Assembly (NCBI GenBank): GCA_023411775.1
Contig: JAEYOL010000260.1
Location: forward strand, 1-47,125
Direction: 5' to 3'
Source of the DNA: Bacteroidota bacterium
GTDB taxonomy: Bacteria; Bacteroidota; Bacteroidia; Chitinophagales; Chitinophagaceae
Length of the DNA: 47,125 nt
Made by a program: the position numbers and the translations under genes. The notes under the pieces were generated by a model, which saw only the letters and a program-made list of their open reading frames with translations, was not told the DNA's origin and searched no databases. Positions 44,401-47,125 of the stretch are shown here, piece by piece; the first letter of the stretch is position 1, and each line of letters begins with the position of its first letter.

Positions 44401-44911
44401 CACCCAGCATGCCACTTAACTGAAGGTTAAAGGTTGAATTCAGGACGGCATCCTGGCTATTACCAAAGGATATCTGCCTGCCGAAACTTCCTTCTGCTTT
44501 TATCGTACCAAAATTAAAAATGCCTTTTTGAGGCCCCGCAAGTTCATTATTAAACTCATAGGGAGCTATTGCCATCGCGTTGATGACACTGTCCACGCGG
44601 ATCCGCTGGGCTACCGGATTTAGTTTGTAATAAAAAACACGATATACGGCCCGGATACTATCGGCTTCCGGTTTATTAATCCAGTGCAGAACAGCATTTA
44701 TGAAATCCAGCCGGTATTCGGTTGACGGTACTCCTTCTATCGCAAATGTTTGGGGTATAATACTGGTCGTGTCAAGGATGATTCTGTCCCCCACAACCGG
44801 ATACTGTTTGTGACGTAGGTTTGAACCGATGGGTCCCTTGACCTGGGCCTCGGCGAAAATCGCCATCGAGAGAGAAAGCAACACCAGCGATATCCTTCGC
44901 AAAACGTTCAA
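41432..44911 (-). CDS. Large outer-membrane beta-barrel protein of unknown function
   Basis: A 1159-residue exported protein with a signal peptide (NVLRRISLVLLSLSMAIFAE, then AQ). The start is a TTG at 44909-44911: a TGA lies five codons upstream and the next ATG falls inside the signal. An N-terminal beta-rich domain is followed by the motif RVFLDGQLMQRGEDQDYVIN, then YNTAEVTFTPRHMITKDSRI near 300-340. This 'outer-membrane secretin-like' text recurs in large cell-surface proteins of Bacteroidota and Gemmatimonadota. Next is a repeated aromatic strand pattern and a YAWIDYNNDGVQQLNEFEMA EF-hand-like loop near 820. It ends in LTALF with the terminal Phe of barrel proteins. The family is recognisable but has no known function. 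Confidence 0.8.
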   Translation of the reverse strand: MNVLRRISLVLLSLSMAIFAEAQVKGPIGSNLRHKQYPVVGDRIILDTTSIIPQTFAIEGVPSTEYRLDFINAVLHWINKPEADSIRAVYRVFYYKLNPVAQRIRVDSVINAMAIAPYEFNNELAGPQKGIFNFGTIKAEGSFGRQISFGNSQDAVLNSTFNLQLSGMLGDSIEIQAAITDNNIPIQPDGTTQQLNEFDQVFLQFKKRNWQLNLGDIDIRQNQSYFLNFYKRLQGISFQTVNRIGKNSESRTLASGSIAKGKFTRNIIQALEGNQGPYRLTGANNEFFFIVLANTERVFLDGQLMQRGEDQDYVINYNTAEVTFTPRHMITKDSRIQVEFEYADRNFLNANFYVTEELQINQKLKFRVGAFTNSDAKNSQINQVLDGEQKQFLAGLGDSIQRAFYPSVAIDTFAAGKILYEKIYSGVDSFYQYSTDPSLAKYSLSFIEVGAGRGNYIPEFKGANGKVYKYVAPVGGVLQGNFEPVTILVTPKKQQLVNLGVDYAITHNTLLKTEVAMSNYDANTFSKIDNGDDKGFAAKFQLNNSKQLHEKNKLQLLTGIDYEYVQDKFKPLERLRTVEFSRDWGLPVFVQPETENIVRATVGLKDNKNHGIQYRFTNYRRGCGYNGIQNAVNQNSDWKGWQFNNEIVVTKFDAFNDKGVFFRPTIDISKQFKKIKNYRLGFRYAEEQNAVRDKSTDTLSPIAFSFDSYSVYLRSDEQKKNRYGITFFTRADRYAYGKSFIKGDRSYNLNLQTELLSNPKRQFYLNTTFRRLDIIRPDLSFQEGDETILGRVEYVMNEWKGLLTGNVLYEVGAGQEQRRDLTYIEVPAGTGVYAWIDYNNDGVQQLNEFEMAAFPDQAKFIRILTPTNEFIKANYITFNYSLNINPRAVLNKTGIKGLRLFVSKLNLSTSLQTSRKSVAAGSFEFDPFKYNVNDTALVTLNTMLANTLSFNRFSSNWGIDLSNIRNNGKALLTYGYESRTINDWIAKFRWNISRALSFSVNGRNGKNSLFTPNAQFDNRNYDLEINSVEPLVTFIRGTSFRLVTGYKFENRSNHPAYGGEKSKSNSINLETKYNVLQNSSITGKFTFNNIDFDAKNGSANSTVGYIMLDGLMPGKNYLWSVILTKRLLNNLELNFQYDGRKPASSGTVHIGRASLTALF

Positions 44912-45015
44912 CAGCAGTGAGTTTTTTCAAAATCGCAAAATACCCCCATTTTATTGCCTCCAGGGCTTGTTATGAGGGTAATTCGATAAAAAAGCCGCAA
45001 ATTTGAGCCCATCGA

Positions 45016-45576
45016 ATGAAAAACATTATTCTCTTGCTGCTCGCCCTTCTAGCCGGCAATTTTAGCCTGGTAGCCCAAACCACTACTCCAATACCGCCCG
45101 AACCATTGCCAACACACAGTCACGCTGTGTCGGCCAGCCTGCTGTTTCCGGTTGATGAATTCTCAAAAACGCATGTTGCTGGATTAGGCCTGGGCCATTC
45201 GTGGAGTAGGCATCGCTTTGGAACCGACAGCATAACACATAAGAAAATTGGCTTTATTATTAACAGTGGGATCGAATACCTGTTGGGAAAAGAAGTAAGA
45301 ACAGCTGGCTATGATTTTCGCTTTGGTAACTATTTCTCCTTTTACAGCATGCCGGGAATTGTATACCAGCCCCTCAGGAAAGGATTATTGTATCTCAATA
45401 CCGGACCCTTCCTGGCGATCTATGAAGGTAATTTTAACCTGGGTCTCGGGGGCCAATTTGGAGCCCAGTATAATATTTCCCAAAATATGGCCATCGGGCC
45501 GGCTCTCGTTCTCAAAAAGCGACCTGAAACCAATGCACTCTGGATGCTGGGATTACGAGGTGTTTATGCATTATGA
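45016..45576 (+). CDS. Secreted protein, probable small outer-membrane barrel
   Basis: A 186-residue exported protein; signal peptide MKNIILLLLALLAGNFSLVA, then Q. The mature part alternates hydrophobic strands with short loops: HAVSASLLFPVDEF, GLGLGHSWSRHRFG, GFIINSGIEYLLGK, GLLYLNTGPFLAIYEGNFN and LGLGGQFGAQYNIS, with an end in LGLRGVYAL. An 8- to 10-stranded outer-membrane barrel is likely. No named family is recognised. It diverges from the 1159-residue protein gene (about 100 bases) and converges on the prolyl oligopeptidase gene. A shared role with the large barrel is possible but unproven. Confidence 0.75.
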   Translation: MKNIILLLLALLAGNFSLVAQTTTPIPPEPLPTHSHAVSASLLFPVDEFSKTHVAGLGLGHSWSRHRFGTDSITHKKIGFIINSGIEYLLGKEVRTAGYDFRFGNYFSFYSMPGIVYQPLRKGLLYLNTGPFLAIYEGNFNLGLGGQFGAQYNISQNMAIGPALVLKKRPETNALWMLGLRGVYAL

Positions 45577-45595
45577 GATTATATCTTATCTGTTG

Positions 45596-47125
45596 TTACT
45601 CGGTGATCCCCTCCAGTGCCAGGAGGAAACTGTATTGCAAGGCCACTCCCTTCAAGCTTTCAAACCTGCCTGATGCACCACCGTGCCCGGCGGCCATATT
45701 CGTATGAAATAATAAAATATTATTATCGGTTTTATATTCCCTCAATTTAGCCACCCATTTCGCTGGTTCAAAATATTGAACCTGGCTATCATGAAGCCCG
45801 GTCGTTACCAGCATGTTTGGGTATGCTTTCTTTTCTACATTGTCGATCGGCGAGTAAGATTTCATATAGAAATATTCTTCTTTGTTAGCCGGGTTACCCC
45901 ATTCCATATACTCTCCTGTAGTAAGAGGGATATCAGGATCACTCATCGTTGTGACCACATCCACAAATGGAACCTGTGCAACTACACCATTCCAGAGCTC
46001 GGGTGCCATATTCACTACTGCACCCATCAATAAACCACCTGCACTGCCACCCATGGCATACAAGTGGCCCTTCGATGTATAGTTTTCCTTCAACAGGAAC
46101 TCACCGCAATCGATAAAATCTGTAAACGTATTTTTTTTCTTTAGCATCTTCCCGTCCTCGTACCACTGGCGACCCATTTCCTGGCCACCACGAACATGTG
46201 CAATTGCAAAAATAAATCCACGGTCAAGCAGGCTGAGTATATTCCTTCTAAAAGAAGCATCTGTACTGCTGCCATAGGATCCATAGGCATATAATAAAAG
46301 CGGATTTCTTCCGTCTTTTTGTACACTCTTCTTATATACCAGCGAAACAGGCACTTTCACACCATCACGTGCTGTAGCAAACATGCGTTCTGTAGCGTAT
46401 TCTTCTTTTTTGAAGCCACCCAGAATTTCCTGTTGCTTTACCAACACCCTTTCCTTCGAGTCCATATTGTAATCATAAATCGACGCGGGTGTAATCATCG
46501 ATTCGTAATTAAAACGCAAAACGCTTGTATTAAAATCGGGGTTGATATCCACATCCGCGTCATAGGCTGTTTCGTCAAATTCTATATAATGCTCTGATTT
46601 ATCCTTCTGGTTGATGACCCTCAATTGCACCAGGCCTTCCTTTCTTTCCGTCAGCACAAGATGGTCTTTGAATAAGGTAAAGGAAGCCAGCAAAACTGCC
46701 GGGCGGTGTGCGATCAGGTCTTTCCAGTTTTCCCGCCCGGTTTGGTTCAGTGGCGTCTCCATCAGGCGAAAATTCGGCGCATCCAGGTTGGTTCGGACGT
46801 AAAACTTATCTTCAAAATGTTCAATGTCGTATACCAATCCCATAGTACGCGGCTGGAATACGGTAAAATTGCCTTTGGGATTTGCGGCATCCAGGAAACG
46901 ATGCTCGCTTTGCTGCTGACTAATACCTGAATTGATAAATATATACCGGTCAGATTTACTTCTCCTCACATTGATATAATGTCGGTTATCTTTTTCTTCA
47001 TAAACCATCACATCTTTTGAAGTGTCCGTACCCAGTTCATGCCTCCATACCTGGTAACCAAGTAAGGTTACCGGGTTCTTCCTGATGTAAAAAACAGTTT
47101 TGTTATCTGCTGCCCAGGCATAGGC
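45596..47125 (-). CDS. Prolyl oligopeptidase family S9A, oligopeptidase B-like (5' end outside window)
   Basis: The C-terminal 509 residues of a serine peptidase that cuts short peptides, in the oligopeptidase B line after basic residues. The frame is open to the window edge (AYAWAADNKTVFYIRKNPVT onward), so about 180-200 N-terminal residues lie outside. The propeller part is followed by the alpha/beta-hydrolase domain: nucleophile serine in GGSAGG (codon near 46044), aspartate in TGLHDSQVQYFEP (near 45789) and histidine in AGHGGASGRF (near 45684). YGSYGSSTDASF and FAIAHVRGGQEMGRQWYEDG are family blocks. Whether it is exported cannot be told without the N-terminus. Confidence 0.94.
   Translation of the reverse strand, partial: AYAWAADNKTVFYIRKNPVTLLGYQVWRHELGTDTSKDVMVYEEKDNRHYINVRRSKSDRYIFINSGISQQQSEHRFLDAANPKGNFTVFQPRTMGLVYDIEHFEDKFYVRTNLDAPNFRLMETPLNQTGRENWKDLIAHRPAVLLASFTLFKDHLVLTERKEGLVQLRVINQKDKSEHYIEFDETAYDADVDINPDFNTSVLRFNYESMITPASIYDYNMDSKERVLVKQQEILGGFKKEEYATERMFATARDGVKVPVSLVYKKSVQKDGRNPLLLYAYGSYGSSTDASFRRNILSLLDRGFIFAIAHVRGGQEMGRQWYEDGKMLKKKNTFTDFIDCGEFLLKENYTSKGHLYAMGGSAGGLLMGAVVNMAPELWNGVVAQVPFVDVVTTMSDPDIPLTTGEYMEWGNPANKEEYFYMKSYSPIDNVEKKAYPNMLVTTGLHDSQVQYFEPAKWVAKLREYKTDNNILLFHTNMAAGHGGASGRFESLKGVALQYSFLLALEGITE

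Overview
This window looks like a chromosomal segment from a Bacteroidota bacterium of the class Chitinophagia, most likely Chitinophagaceae. The evidence is a SusC/SusD pair, GH78 and GH92 enzymes, the Bacteroidota-type LptD and long OstA proteins, a DUF6515 protein, a secreted YqaE/Pmp3 protein, weak Shine-Dalgarno signals and at least two TAnnTTTG-type -7 promoter elements. I see no insertion sequence, prophage, CRISPR array or rRNA. The genus cannot be fixed from the sequence alone.

Layout. 1-4.9 kb: a META-domain lipoprotein, a PH/GRAM-like small protein, a broken PEGA-like gene, a secreted alpha-L-rhamnosidase and an unknown lipoprotein. 5-10 kb: the first two steps of histidine degradation (hutU, hutH) on the minus strand, separated by a single-domain response regulator and a DUF6515 repeat protein. 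10-15.2 kb: an AraC-type regulator with a VOC protein, then three tandem-domain universal stress proteins with a TerB-like protein among them, then ung. 15.3-17 kb: tRNA-Arg(TCT) with a decayed partial copy, a GNAT acetyltransferase and plsC. 17-24 kb: an outer-envelope cluster, lptD diverging from amidase, MCE/MlaD and OstA/LptA-like genes. 24-25.8 kb: nhaA and a small secreted protein. 26-34 kb: a DeoR-type regulator, SusC and SusD, then a secreted metallophosphoesterase fused to a beta-propeller. 34.7-39.6 kb: a co-directional spmAB-fusion, lacI and GH92 mannosidase set. 39.8-47.1 kb: ychF, a 0.55-kb gene-poor gap, a 1159-residue outer-membrane protein, a small secreted protein and a truncated-by-window prolyl oligopeptidase.

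How the genes work together. The DeoR-SusC-SusD-phosphoesterase locus resembles a nutrient-uptake locus without any glycosidase. Its only enzyme is a phosphoesterase with all metal-binding motifs, so a phosphorylated or phosphodiester substrate is a reasonable guess. The spmAB-lacI-GH92 set looks like a mannoside-responsive unit and has a perfect 15-bp palindrome upstream of its first gene. The 17-24 kb genes all serve outer-membrane building and lipid or LPS traffic.

The most unusual non-coding signal is a set of 7-bp-period tandem repeats in intergenic spaces (15-49, 4161-4195, 8253-8287, 16204-16257, 23928-23962). Two of them belong to a composite element of about 130 bp that ends right at the stop codon of a minus-strand gene. 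No clear-cut new defence or mobile system is visible. The phosphoesterase locus and the heptad repeats are the best candidates for something undescribed.
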